Below, piece by piece: positions 17,360 to 25,145 of a stretch of DNA of 64,000 nucleotides; within the stretch, counting starts at the first letter, position 1, and every line of letters starts with the position of its first letter. The stretch spans positions 1 through 64,000 of the forward strand of contig NZ_CAIWNQ010000008.1 in NCBI RefSeq assembly GCF_903914075.1. Reading direction: 5' to 3'. The stretch is from Ruegeria sp. THAF57 (lineage in GTDB: Bacteria; Pseudomonadota; Alphaproteobacteria; Rhodobacterales; Rhodobacteraceae). The notes beneath the pieces were generated by a model. That model saw only the letters and a program-made list of their open reading frames with translations, made no database searches and was not told the DNA's origin. A program made the position numbers and the translations under genes.

Positions 17360-17842
17360 TTATTCCCAATCGCCAGCAGACGAGCGCCACGTCTTAGCGT
17401 CCGCATCCCAAGCACTGGCGGTGACGCAAGGCGTCGGGTTTATTCCATCGCAATTGGATCCATGAATATCTGCCACAACAACGCGTTGACGCCCAAAATC
17501 AACGACCGTCCAGCCTTGGTTAAGCAAGGAGTGCACCTCTTCACTAATCCAAAAGTGCGACATGCATCCGCCAGTACCGCAATAAAGAGATGCGGCGCTT
17601 GAACACGCGAATCCAGACTCATTCAGAACCCAGTCGTGTTGAAGATCTCCGTCGAGATCGACCCTCTCAACCGCACCCCAGGCTATGTCAAACTGACCGT
17701 CGTTGAACTCCCCGCAGGCCTGTTCCGCCAGATCAACCTTTGCCCGCAAACCGGGCGGAAGTTGCGAAACATCAGCCGCAACAGCTGGTGAGGTCCAAAC
17801 AAGGCCCGAAGCAAGCACAATCCCGGCGACCAAACATTTCAT
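17360..17842 (-). CDS. Secreted protein, unknown function, cysteine-rich
   Basis: This 160-residue protein has a Sec signal peptide (MKCLVAGIVLASG, cleavage after a TSPAVAA-like site). The mature part contains six cysteines, with YCGTGGCMSHFW and SNCDGINPTPC giving likely disulfide pairs. It also has an aspartate-rich loop VDLDGDLQHDW reminiscent of calcium-binding or FG-GAP-type repeats. Similar uncharacterised periplasmic proteins occur in Rhodobacteraceae. The start at 17842 is chosen over an upstream Met because the signal peptide begins there. It lies 37 bp downstream of another exported protein and is probably in one operon with it. Confidence 0.7.
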   Translation of the reverse strand: MKCLVAGIVLASGLVWTSPAVAADVSQLPPGLRAKVDLAEQACGEFNDGQFDIAWGAVERVDLDGDLQHDWVLNESGFACSSAASLYCGTGGCMSHFWISEEVHSLLNQGWTVVDFGRQRVVVADIHGSNCDGINPTPCVTASAWDADAKTWRSSAGDWE

Positions 17843-17879
17843 CTGACGCGCTATTTGGAAAGCTGGTAGGCAGGAGGTA

Positions 17880-18650
17880 TCAATTGCACTGATCATACCT
17901 GTAGTCCCCATATTCCAGCCAGTTTTCCGAGCCGTCGCTAAAAATCAGAAACTCGGACCTGTCTTCCCCAAGCAGGGCGACGAAAAATCCGGTCGGCGGC
18001 TCAGAGTTTCCGAAGTAGCTGTAGGCGGTCATGGCTCTGATCGACTCGCCGTTGACCGTCACTCGCGCGTCCCACTCCCCCTCTGGATTGTCCAAAATTA
18101 CGGGTTCGATCACGCGCTCTATCGCCCCGCCACCACAATAGACGATGCCTTCGGGTGCTTCGTAGGAGGCCCCCTGACCATCATCTGAATCGCACGCGGA
18201 ACGAAGGGACCGAATTGCCGCGCCGGAACCTTTTAAGTCAAAGATTCCATAGCTGATATCTTGATCAACCATCGACAAGTTTACCGATGCATTGGCCGCA
18301 AGCTGGTCTAGTACAAAACCATAGTCCTGCTGACTGTTGAAGCTGACCTCGACCGGATAATTGTCGACGATTTGCACGGCAGCGTTTTCTGCGCCAACCT
18401 GAAATGCCCCAACTTCGGTGGTGCCGTTCTTCAAAAAACGAATGGAGAGCCCTTGCTTCTCCACAATGTCCCGGCTGTCCTCATATCCAGCCGGAGCAAA
18501 GCGGATACGGTTACACTGAAGCTCCAGGGTCATGTTTCCTGTCTGAATAAATGCATTGGGATTAGGCCCGGAGTTGAACGACCACTCCGCTGATGCTGTG
18601 GTCGCTCCTGCCATCAGTAGCATTCCAATGGAAATGGTTTTTAAGCTCAT
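17880..18650 (-). CDS. Exported protein, unknown function
   Basis: This 256-residue protein begins MSLKTISIGMLLMAG with a cleavage site after ASA, so it is predicted periplasmic. The mature region opens WSFNSGPNPNAF. A later FDLKGSGAAIRSLRSACDSDD resembles the C-terminal motif of small Rhodobacterales proteins of unknown function. GAGAGAAAAA precedes the start. It lies upstream of the cysteine-rich secreted protein gene in the same direction. No catalytic motif was recognised. Confidence 0.72.
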   Translation of the reverse strand: MSLKTISIGMLLMAGATTASAEWSFNSGPNPNAFIQTGNMTLELQCNRIRFAPAGYEDSRDIVEKQGLSIRFLKNGTTEVGAFQVGAENAAVQIVDNYPVEVSFNSQQDYGFVLDQLAANASVNLSMVDQDISYGIFDLKGSGAAIRSLRSACDSDDGQGASYEAPEGIVYCGGGAIERVIEPVILDNPEGEWDARVTVNGESIRAMTAYSYFGNSEPPTGFFVALLGEDRSEFLIFSDGSENWLEYGDYRYDQCN

Positions 18651-18723
18651 TTTTTCTCTCCATTGAGTTACGGTTCGCACTGTCATTCGGCAGAGATTCC
18701 GGCCAATTGCCCGGACAGCCAGG

Positions 18724-19239
18724 TCAGAAAACAGGTTCGCCGTATTCGTTTGCGCCTTCTTGAGAAGGTCGTGTCAGCCACCAGATCATCAGGACGGACA
18801 GAACCAATTGAAGAATTGAGACAACAACAATACCGGTCACGCCCAGGACTGCCGCTGGTCCTCGCAATGCATCGGGGTTTTCGGTCCCTTGCTCCAATAC
18901 CGAAAAGAACGCTACCCCACCCAGCATAACAAAAAGCGTTGTAATGCTGAGCGCCATCGGCAGCAGCAAATACCAGCCAGGTCGTCCTGTATCATGCAGC
19001 CTTCGCCAACCGGCGGCCAGCATAGGTACGAGAACAGCCAGTTGGAAAACAGAGGACAGAACCCGAGATCCCTGCCCTGTTTCGGGGTTGGTCCCGAATA
19101 TGATCGTATCCAGCACAGCTAAAGCAGCACTCATGAGAACCACAAACAAGAAGAACCACCAGTATTCTGAGCGTATGGCCCGACCGGAGAACTGGAAGTA
19201 TTTCGAGAAACACGTCTTAACGGCTTCACCAAATCCCAT
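18724..19239 (-). CDS. DUF805 family inner-membrane protein
   Basis: This 171-residue protein has four predicted transmembrane helices and the DUF805 features FSGRAIRSEYWWFFLF near the N-terminus and GWRRLHDTGRPGWYLLLP in the middle. DUF805 proteins are inner-membrane proteins without an agreed function. It faces the same way as the two exported proteins downstream, with a 73-bp gap to the next start, so it may head a three-gene unit. Confidence 0.88.
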   Translation of the reverse strand: MGFGEAVKTCFSKYFQFSGRAIRSEYWWFFLFVVLMSAALAVLDTIIFGTNPETGQGSRVLSSVFQLAVLVPMLAAGWRRLHDTGRPGWYLLLPMALSITTLFVMLGGVAFFSVLEQGTENPDALRGPAAVLGVTGIVVVSILQLVLSVLMIWWLTRPSQEGANEYGEPVF

Positions 19240-19788
19240 CTTTCAATCCCTTAATTGTTTCTTTGCGGCCTCAAACGCTTCGCCGCTCAGGGGAACACAC
19301 TCGCAGCTCCCACTTACTTTTTTGTTTGAACGCAGAGGCCTATCGTACGAGAGCGTAGAGAAATTTACGCGCGGAAAAAATATTGATTTATTAAAAATTA
19401 GATTCAAACATGCGAATTCGACATAAGCTTACGTTACCCCCGTTGTTGTCGTTGCTGCTCGCTGTGCCGGCCCTTCCAACTGCTGGAGTGAGTGCTGGCG
19501 GTCGGAAGGCACTTTACAATGATTGAGCGTTGGGAGGACGCGATGCTTAGACTTAGTGTACTCGGCCTCCCTCCAGAATTCGCTCGAGCTTATGCCAGTG
19601 TCGTCATTCAGCCTTCACACGTTGTCGGCGGTTTCGGTTGTCAAAGTAATATCGCTCCGCCCCCCGCGACAAGTTATTGGGAAGGGAAGTTACAGGGCCG
19701 AAGTATGTTTCATAGCCTGCTCTGACGCGAGAACTTCCAACAAGCCATCCAATTTCACTAATTTCAAGGGAACCAGAGGGAGAAGAAA
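19240..19788. other. Gene-poor region with a possible decayed signal-peptide gene
   Basis: About 550 bp between divergent genes. Positions 19360-19405 are very AT-rich and could hold promoters for both sides. A 38-codon frame (19410-19526) is listed separately as a possible remnant. Otherwise no gene was seen. Confidence 0.4.
19410..19526 (+). pseudogene. Possible remnant of an exported-protein gene
   Basis: A 38-codon frame begins MRIRHKLTLPPLLSLL and continues as a textbook signal peptide (basic start, leucine-rich core, small residues near VSAGG), then stops at once with ALYND. A signal peptide with almost no mature protein suggests a truncated gene, although a small secreted peptide cannot be ruled out. 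There is no clear ribosome site. Confidence 0.25.
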
Positions 19789-20088
19789 ATGTCTGACAAG
19801 ATGGTGATGATTGCAGGCGCGACATGTTTCGCACTGCTTGCGGCCTGCGACGATACGAGTACATCAAGCGCGTCCGCCGAGCTCACGCCGGCTCAGCAGG
19901 CGTGTTTGCGAGATGTAGCCAGCGCGACGAACAACTCGCAAGTCGTAGTACTCTCATCCGCGTTTAGCGAGGCGGGAACACAAGTCACTGTCGGCGTTGG
20001 CGAGGATCGTGCTCCTTGGAATTGCATTGCTTACAGTGATGGCGCGACAGCTGGTATCGAGTTCCTGGGCGACGAAGGCGCATTGTAA
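19789..20088 (+). CDS. Lipoprotein with FSEAGT...CIAY domain, unknown function
   Basis: This 99-residue lipoprotein has the lipobox LLAAC, a linker rich in Ser/Thr/Ala, then a compact domain with QQACLRDV, SSAFSEAGTQVTV and APWNCIAYSDGATAG. The same pattern (SS-x-FSEAGT-x-V ... W-x-CIAY-x-DG) recurs in the exported protein at 20807-21421, so the two share a paralogous domain with two conserved cysteines. The gene has GGGAGAAGAAA just upstream. It is the first of a run of small exported proteins that leads to the kinase-like/phosphatase-like genes. Confidence 0.75.
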   Translation: MSDKMVMIAGATCFALLAACDDTSTSSASAELTPAQQACLRDVASATNNSQVVVLSSAFSEAGTQVTVGVGEDRAPWNCIAYSDGATAGIEFLGDEGAL

Positions 20089-20149
20089 GCAGTCTGATGC
20101 GTAGCCGATAACGGCTGCGCAGCACTGGCTTGATCTGCTGAGGCTCGAC

Positions 20150-20413
20150 TTGGTTTGTAGAATAACCACCATCGTATTCGCGGTCCTGTACCTGTTGGCG
20201 TTGGTTGCGTTTTTGACGGGTACATTTGGCTGGTTTGGACAGGAACGAGACCCTTTGTCCGGAGTGTTCCTACTGCCGTTGGGACTACCTTGGATATTTG
20301 TTGCGGACTTAGTTTCGGAGTCCGCCAAGCCGTGGTTCGCGGCGATTGCACCGGCGCTCAACCTGTTAGCGCTGGTTTTGATTTCCAGATGGGCACGCAG
20401 ATTGCGCCAGTAG
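20150..20413 (+). CDS. Small membrane protein, unknown
   Basis: This 87-residue frame has two or three hydrophobic segments (IVFAVLYLLALVAFL, FLLPLGLPWIFVADL and AIAPALNLLALVLI) and a basic C-terminus SRWARRLRQ, typical of an inner-membrane protein with a cytoplasmic tail. The start is TTG at 20150 if the full frame is used, and the ribosome site is weak. It lies 61 bp after the lipoprotein gene and 38 bp before the next gene, on the same strand. Confidence 0.5.
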   Translation: MVCRITTIVFAVLYLLALVAFLTGTFGWFGQERDPLSGVFLLPLGLPWIFVADLVSESAKPWFAAIAPALNLLALVLISRWARRLRQ

Positions 20414-20451
20414 TGGTGGCTGAACACTTTCTCACCAAAAGGGAGGAAAAC

Positions 20452-20751
20452 ATGGGAAAAATGATCTTGGGTATTGTGATCGGGCTCGTCCTCGGCGTGG
20501 TTGGGGCGATGACCTTGGGTGGCGGGGCCGCAGTGGGTGTCGGCGTTGCGACAGGCTTGTCCGCCGGTGTCTGCACCACATTGAAAGGAGCACAAGCTGA
20601 GAACCTTATCACCGCCGAGCAAGCGGATCAGATCCTCAACCGCGTAAACTCCGAAATGGCGTCACTGCAAGGAATTGAAACGACGGGCGAGATCGTCGGC
20701 AGCGCACAGGCGTGCGATGAATTTCTGTCAAAGTTACGAGAAGCGAAGTGA
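20452..20751 (+). CDS. Small protein with N-terminal glycine/valine-rich membrane segment
   Basis: This 99-residue protein begins MGKMILGIVIGLVLGVVG, and its hydrophobic, glycine-rich stretch runs to about residue 42, a signal anchor or signal peptide. It is followed by a polar helical domain with NLITAEQADQILNRVNSEM and two cysteines (GVCTTLK and AQACDEF). The start at 20452 is fixed by the strong GGGAGGAAAA just upstream. A longer frame without a ribosome site was rejected. No family was recognised. Confidence 0.7.
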   Translation: MGKMILGIVIGLVLGVVGAMTLGGGAAVGVGVATGLSAGVCTTLKGAQAENLITAEQADQILNRVNSEMASLQGIETTGEIVGSAQACDEFLSKLREAK

Positions 20752-20806
20752 GGTTTCGCTTTGTAAGGAACAAATCTCTAAGGACAAGCCAACAGGGAAC
20801 CATCTG

Positions 20807-21421
20807 ATGAAACTCGTTTTATTCAAACTCCTCACGCCCATGTTCGCAATCGCGGGCGCAGCTGCCTTTGCAATGTCAGAAGCCGACGACGCGTGTATCG
20901 ACCATTTGCGGCAGGTTGGTGGACCAGACGGTCAGTCCGGTACGATTGAAAGCTCAGAGTTCTCAGAAGCGGGCACGCTCGTCATGCTGCGAGATGCAGG
21001 TGGAACACTTTGGCGCTGCATCGCGTACAAGGATGGAAGCATCGGCGAGATGTCGGTTGTCGAAGCGATGGATGATGGCAGTGGAGCCATGGCAGGCGCC
21101 GCCGGGTCTACTGGTAGCCAACGTGTCAAATTTGATTCTGGTTCCACTGGCGCAGAACTTGTTGGTGAACTCGCGCCCGGAGCGTCGCATCAATACGTTC
21201 TGGGTGCCAAAAACGAACAGTTCCTCTGCGTTCGCGTTGCTCCGCGAAATGGCTCCTTGGACTACGTTATTCGCAACCCCGATGGTTCTGAACTGTTGGG
21301 ATTGATGTCGGCGGACAAGGAGTATCGAGGACAGCTTTGGCAATCTGGTGATCATGTTGTGGAGGTCATCAATCGCAGCAACTCTTCCGTCGGCTACAAC
21401 GTAATTTTCGGAATTGAATAG
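20807..21421 (+). CDS. Exported protein with FSEAGT...CIAY domain plus C-terminal beta domain
   Basis: This 204-residue protein has a Sec signal peptide (MKLVLFKLLTPMFAIAG, cleavage near AFA-MSEA). Residues 25-85 repeat the domain of the lipoprotein at 19789: DDACIDHLRQ, SSEFSEAGTLV and TLWRCIAYKDGS. After a glycine/serine linker, residues 110-204 form a second domain (FLCVRVAPRNGSLDYVIRNP ... DHVVEVINRSNSSVGY) that looks like the pre-peptidase C-terminal type beta-sandwich found on secreted proteins. It belongs to the same run of exported proteins. Function is unknown. Confidence 0.72.
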   Translation: MKLVLFKLLTPMFAIAGAAAFAMSEADDACIDHLRQVGGPDGQSGTIESSEFSEAGTLVMLRDAGGTLWRCIAYKDGSIGEMSVVEAMDDGSGAMAGAAGSTGSQRVKFDSGSTGAELVGELAPGASHQYVLGAKNEQFLCVRVAPRNGSLDYVIRNPDGSELLGLMSADKEYRGQLWQSGDHVVEVINRSNSSVGYNVIFGIE

Positions 21422-21473
21422 GTGATCAATCAGAAACCCTGGAACGCAAGTCCAAAAAGCGAAGGAAAAACAG

Positions 21474-21779
21474 ATGAAACCCAAGGTCCTATTGGTGATC
21501 GGCACAGCGTGTATTACTGCGCTTGCAGCATGCGACGACAGTGGTGGATCAGTGGATGCGAGTGCACCAACTGTGGGCAGCTCTAGCGATCTTTCGTCAT
21601 TTGAAGGGGCAAGAGCGGGCCAAGCTGAAATGGGCATCCAGAGTCTCGGATTTGAACTCGTCCGCAGCGAAGGGCTGACCTCGTACTGGTTTAACAAGGA
21701 TACTGGTGCTTGTGCTCGGATCACGACGTCTGAGGGAAGGTACTCAGATGTAACTATGCTGCCATCAGGTGACTGCTGA
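21474..21779 (+). CDS. Small lipoprotein with C-terminal YWFNKDTGAC motif
   Basis: This 101-residue protein has the lipobox ALAAC, a Ser/Gly linker, and a folded C-terminal part: MGIQSLGFELVRSEGLTSYW, FNKDTGACARITTSEGRYSD and a terminal SGDC. Two cysteines could pair. Small proteins with this YWF-N-x-x-TG-x-C pattern are common and uncharacterised in proteobacteria. It has AAGGAAAAA upstream and lies 52 bp after the preceding exported-protein gene. Confidence 0.72.
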   Translation: MKPKVLLVIGTACITALAACDDSGGSVDASAPTVGSSSDLSSFEGARAGQAEMGIQSLGFELVRSEGLTSYWFNKDTGACARITTSEGRYSDVTMLPSGDC

Positions 21780-21822
21780 CACATTTTTCATCAATCAAAT
21801 ATCTGCAAAAGGGAGCTTTAGT

Positions 21823-21996
21823 TTGCATTTCGACTTGGCACATGCGGCGGTTACCATCGTCGCTCTAATTGTAACAAACCTGGCATTGAAATCGGCCGGC
21901 GTGATAAACGAAGAAAACAAACACCAATTGAACTGGAAAGTTTTTTTGGCCTACTTCGTGGTTGTCTTTATCATCAATCTGGTGTGGCCGATTTAA
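21823..21996 (+). CDS. Small two-helix membrane protein, unknown
   Basis: This frame encodes a 57-residue protein if the TTG at 21823 is used. That start has GGGAGC 6 bases upstream, whereas the longer GTG-initiated frame (21769) would overlap the previous gene. It has two hydrophobic helices (AAVTIVALIVTNLALK and VFLAYFVVVFIINLVW) joined by a charged loop NEENKHQLNWK. Nothing else is recognisable. Confidence 0.5.
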   Translation: MHFDLAHAAVTIVALIVTNLALKSAGVINEENKHQLNWKVFLAYFVVVFIINLVWPI

Positions 21997-22116
21997 AGCT
22001 TCAGGTCGGAAAGTCTATCGCGCACTTGATACGGCTGCCGAGAATGAGCCGCTTCAATAGACTGCCAAGTGGGAAAAGTGTGAGCATAACAGGCTGAAAA
22101 ATAGAAAGGAGCTGGC

Positions 22117-22761
22117 ATGCGGTTTTTGATATCCCTCATATTCATTGGTGTTCTCGCAACCGCTGCGAGTTCTGACGTGACCAGTCGAAATGGCGGTCCA
22201 AGCAGCAGTCAAATGCTCTCAAAGGGTGGTGACGGTGGCGTCGATGGTGTCGCTTTCTTTCGCCCGGTCTTGAGCGGTGTCTTGTATCGATCCGGTTTCA
22301 AGGGCGGCGACAAGGAGCGAACGGGCCTGAGTGAAGGTCAACGCGAAACTCTGTGCGGTGAAGGGTTTTCAACCGGGTTTTATGCCGACTTTGGCAAAAA
22401 CACTGAATACGGTCGCACCAGTTGTGGAAACGGATCCTTTGACTATCAAAGTGCCAGATCCTCCCGACCCGGTGCTGTCATGGCGTCCATACACGAGGTG
22501 ATTGAAAACCCTGGAAAAGGCCCTGTTCTGGTGCACTGCATGTGGGGCGTTCATTCCTCCGGAGTTTTGTCGGCAATGGCGCTCGTTCAGTTTTGCGGTT
22601 GGACGGAAGAAAGGGCCAAGGATTATTGGAATGAGGCCCGAAACGGGGCCCCATGTTCAGGCGGGTGTGACCAGTGGATTGACTCAAAGTTCTCCAAATT
22701 CAGTGTCGACCCCAATTTGACGATCTCTACCGAACAACAGGCAGCGATTTGCCCCAAATGA
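22117..22761 (+). CDS. Exported dual-specificity/tyrosine phosphatase-like protein lacking the catalytic Arg
   Basis: This 214-residue protein has a Sec signal peptide (MRFLISLIFIGVLATAAS), so it acts outside the cytoplasm. Near residue 140 it carries VLVHCMWGVHSSG, which aligns with the cysteine-phosphatase P-loop HCx5R. The catalytic Cys is present (Cys141), but the invariant Arg position (147) is Ser. FFRPVLSGVLYRSG resembles the phosphatase segment before the core. Either it is a pseudophosphatase that binds phospho-ligands, or a divergent enzyme with altered chemistry. AAAGGAG precedes the start. It lies 19 bp upstream of the kinase-like gene and is surely in one operon with it. Confidence 0.72.
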   Translation: MRFLISLIFIGVLATAASSDVTSRNGGPSSSQMLSKGGDGGVDGVAFFRPVLSGVLYRSGFKGGDKERTGLSEGQRETLCGEGFSTGFYADFGKNTEYGRTSCGNGSFDYQSARSSRPGAVMASIHEVIENPGKGPVLVHCMWGVHSSGVLSAMALVQFCGWTEERAKDYWNEARNGAPCSGGCDQWIDSKFSKFSVDPNLTISTEQQAAICPK

Positions 22762-22780
22762 TATTGGGAGAACTATCCAA

Positions 22781-24214
22781 ATGAAGTTCATTCTTCTGTG
22801 GTCACTTGCTTTCATTGCACCCACCGTCGTGTGGGCGAACGACGATGTTCTAGGTGAAGCCACGACATTTGATAGTCCCAACGGCGTTACGGAACGCTGC
22901 ATTCGGATCGAAAAAGTTCCAACGGGCGCGTATCAAAAAAGCGATCTTGAGGAAGAGACAGCCTATTGCGAGATCGATTTCTATGCGTCCGAATTTGCCA
23001 TTTGCCCAAAAACCTGGAGCACCAGCCCAGGAATGGCCGTCTACGATATTTCGGAAGGTCCCTACGTGGGGAAGCGCTCTGAGTTCGAGAGAAACGCTTG
23101 CAAAGAGGGGAAGGCGGCGAAAGATCTAGCCAAGGACAGGGTGGCCAAATTCAAATCCACCATGAACCAAAAGGGCACCAGTGGAACCTTTTCTACCTCG
23201 TCGCTGCTTTACTATCATTTCTCCAGATATTTCGACGCGACTGTAAAAGTTCCAGTCGCCGTTTGGCGAAGCATGGACGCCCAGACGCATTTTTCCGAGG
23301 TTGCAGAGCCTGGCCTTGCGATTTCTGGCGGCTCTCATGGCGGGCGCATGAACCACGAAGGCTGGCGGGTCTTCGCGGCTGCGGATGCCGACCCAAACTC
23401 ATACCAACCAACCGATGATCTGTTCACCTCGGATCGAACGCAAATATACGGTGTACTGCTTGATAGTCCTGGGCATCGATACGGTTCGGAAATCAACGGC
23501 ACCCGCAAGTCTGGATGGGGGAAGGGTCAGAACCGCGATTTTCAGGAAACCCCCGCTTTCCTAGCTTTGCGTTCTTCAAAACCCATGCCAGAGGCAATTG
23601 CAGAGGGTGTTAGTGAAGGCCGAAAAGACCGGATGATCAACAAGGATCTCGGCCCGGATGTCAGTGACCAACAGATGGCGTTTTGGATGCAAGAGCTTAC
23701 CGAGATCGTGCTCCTCGACTTCATCTTTAGCCAGCAAGACCGCGTGGGAAACATAGACTTCACACCCTATTGGTATTGGGTCGAAGACGGAGAACTGAAG
23801 CATAAGAAAGCCAAGCACCATGAGCCAAACGATGGAGACATTCCCGCCGAGGCACGATTGATCCGTCGCAGCAATCTAAACGACAACGATGCTGGTGGGC
23901 GGGTAGCGTATGCCAACTTCGCGAAGTCCACTCAAATGCTGGAGAAAATGCGACACTTCTCTCCAAGTACGTATCGACGCTTGGTTTCTTTGAATAACGA
24001 TCTTAAATCTCAAGGTCCCGTCTACGGCTGGCTGTCGCAGAGCCTTGGGTTGTCAGATAGGCAGATTGCACAAGTTGTAAAAAACACCCAGCTGGCAACG
24101 TCCATCCTCCAGGACAATTGTTCAAATGGCGATTTGATGTTCGACTTGGATCCTGTCGCATTCTTTTTGAGAAACGGCACCGAGGTAGAGGCTGTGGACT
24201 GTTATGAACCGTAG
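22781..24214 (+). CDS. Predicted secreted atypical kinase-like protein (FAM20/HipA-like motifs)
   Basis: This 477-residue protein has a signal peptide (MKFILLWSLAFIAPTVVWA). Its middle part has SSLLYYHFSRYFDATVKVPV, like the segment that places VPp in HipA/FAM20-type kinases. LLDFIFSQQDRVGNIDF (Asp320, Asn324) resembles the catalytic loop D-x-x-x-N, and RRSNLNDNDAGGRVAY (Asp368, Asp370) resembles the metal-binding DFG-like Asp. The C-terminal helical region follows. The assignment to a kinase fold is inference from these motifs only. It could phosphorylate exported proteins, sugars or lipids. It lies between the phosphatase-like gene and a metallophosphoesterase that overlaps its end by 11 bp. 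Confidence 0.6.
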   Translation: MKFILLWSLAFIAPTVVWANDDVLGEATTFDSPNGVTERCIRIEKVPTGAYQKSDLEEETAYCEIDFYASEFAICPKTWSTSPGMAVYDISEGPYVGKRSEFERNACKEGKAAKDLAKDRVAKFKSTMNQKGTSGTFSTSSLLYYHFSRYFDATVKVPVAVWRSMDAQTHFSEVAEPGLAISGGSHGGRMNHEGWRVFAAADADPNSYQPTDDLFTSDRTQIYGVLLDSPGHRYGSEINGTRKSGWGKGQNRDFQETPAFLALRSSKPMPEAIAEGVSEGRKDRMINKDLGPDVSDQQMAFWMQELTEIVLLDFIFSQQDRVGNIDFTPYWYWVEDGELKHKKAKHHEPNDGDIPAEARLIRRSNLNDNDAGGRVAYANFAKSTQMLEKMRHFSPSTYRRLVSLNNDLKSQGPVYGWLSQSLGLSDRQIAQVVKNTQLATSILQDNCSNGDLMFDLDPVAFFLRNGTEVEAVDCYEP

Positions 24215-25145
24215 GTGGTCTGCTCTTATTGCGGTGTTCATTTGGACCGCTCTGCTAACCTGCAAAGCGGCGGCATTGGATGTCATCGTCATATCGGATC
24301 TGAACGGAAGCTATGGCTCGGTAAAATACGATGCGCGCGTCGACAAGGCGATTAAGCGGATAATCGAGATTAATCCCGATCTGGTGATTTCGACGGGCGA
24401 TATGGTCGCGGGACAACGAATTCCCAATCTGTCAGACAAACAGGTCAGGGAGATGTGGAAGGCGTTTCACAAGGCCGTATCAGATCCTTTAGCGGCTGCC
24501 GGAATTCCATTTGCGGTCACGCCTGGAAACCATGATGCCTCCGCCTACCGAGGGTTCGAGCGTGAAAGAAAAATATACGCAGAGGAATGGGCACCAAGAA
24601 AGCCAGATGTCGATTTCCAGGTTTCGGATGACTACCCGTTCTTCTACGCGTTTGAGATGCAGGGCGTAACGTTTGCATCTTTGGATGCTACGACCTTAGG
24701 GCCGCTATCCGGTGATCAGCAGGACCGACTTGTGGAACTGGGTGCAAATGGAAATCCGGTTGTCACTTTCAGTCACCTCCCGCTTTGGCCCTTCGCGATC
24801 CAGCGCGAACGCGAAATTATCGGTGACCCAACACTTGAAAAAATCTATCTAGAAAGCGGTGTCGTTCTGCATCTGTCAGGCCACCATCATGCCTTCTACC
24901 CAGGCTGGAAAGACGGTGTGGCTTATGTTTCCCAAGCTTGTTTGGGAGGTGGCCCGCGACGGCTTATTGGTGACAATGTCAAATCACCTCACAGCTTCAC
25001 TCATGTTACGTTCCAACCAAACGGAGAGTTTGGGATAGCAGTATATCGAGGGCCTGATTTCGAAAGGTCAGTAAACTTCAAATCGCTCCCGAAAGAGATC
25101 AGATCCCCGAATGCGGTGTTGAAACGCTTAGACCTTGTGAAATAA
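24204..25145 (+). CDS. Exported calcineurin-like metallophosphoesterase
   Basis: This 313-residue protein starts 11 bp inside the end of the kinase-like gene. A signal peptide (residues 1-25, ending KAAALD) targets it to the periplasm. Metal motifs in order: VISDLNGSYGS (Asp32; the usual His of DxH is Asn34), STGDMV (Asp66), TPGNHD (Asn109, His110), FSHLPL and SGHHHAF. The active site is otherwise complete for a binuclear phosphoesterase. The substitution at the first motif recalls a family subset with SDLN, so activity is plausible. Its placement suggests removal of phosphate or a phosphodiester in the same process as its two neighbours. Confidence 0.85.
   Translation: MNRRWSALIAVFIWTALLTCKAAALDVIVISDLNGSYGSVKYDARVDKAIKRIIEINPDLVISTGDMVAGQRIPNLSDKQVREMWKAFHKAVSDPLAAAGIPFAVTPGNHDASAYRGFERERKIYAEEWAPRKPDVDFQVSDDYPFFYAFEMQGVTFASLDATTLGPLSGDQQDRLVELGANGNPVVTFSHLPLWPFAIQREREIIGDPTLEKIYLESGVVLHLSGHHHAFYPGWKDGVAYVSQACLGGGPRRLIGDNVKSPHSFTHVTFQPNGEFGIAVYRGPDFERSVNFKSLPKEIRSPNAVLKRLDLVK

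Noticed and set aside
19523-19807. A 94-codon plus-strand frame overlapping the lipoprotein start
   Set aside because: It has no ribosome site, and the lipoprotein frame has a clear signal and lipobox.
20290-20751. A long start for the small glycine-rich protein
   Set aside because: The GGGAGGAAAA ribosome site lies inside the frame at 20441-20450, so the ATG at 20452 is the start. The upstream part overlaps the preceding gene.
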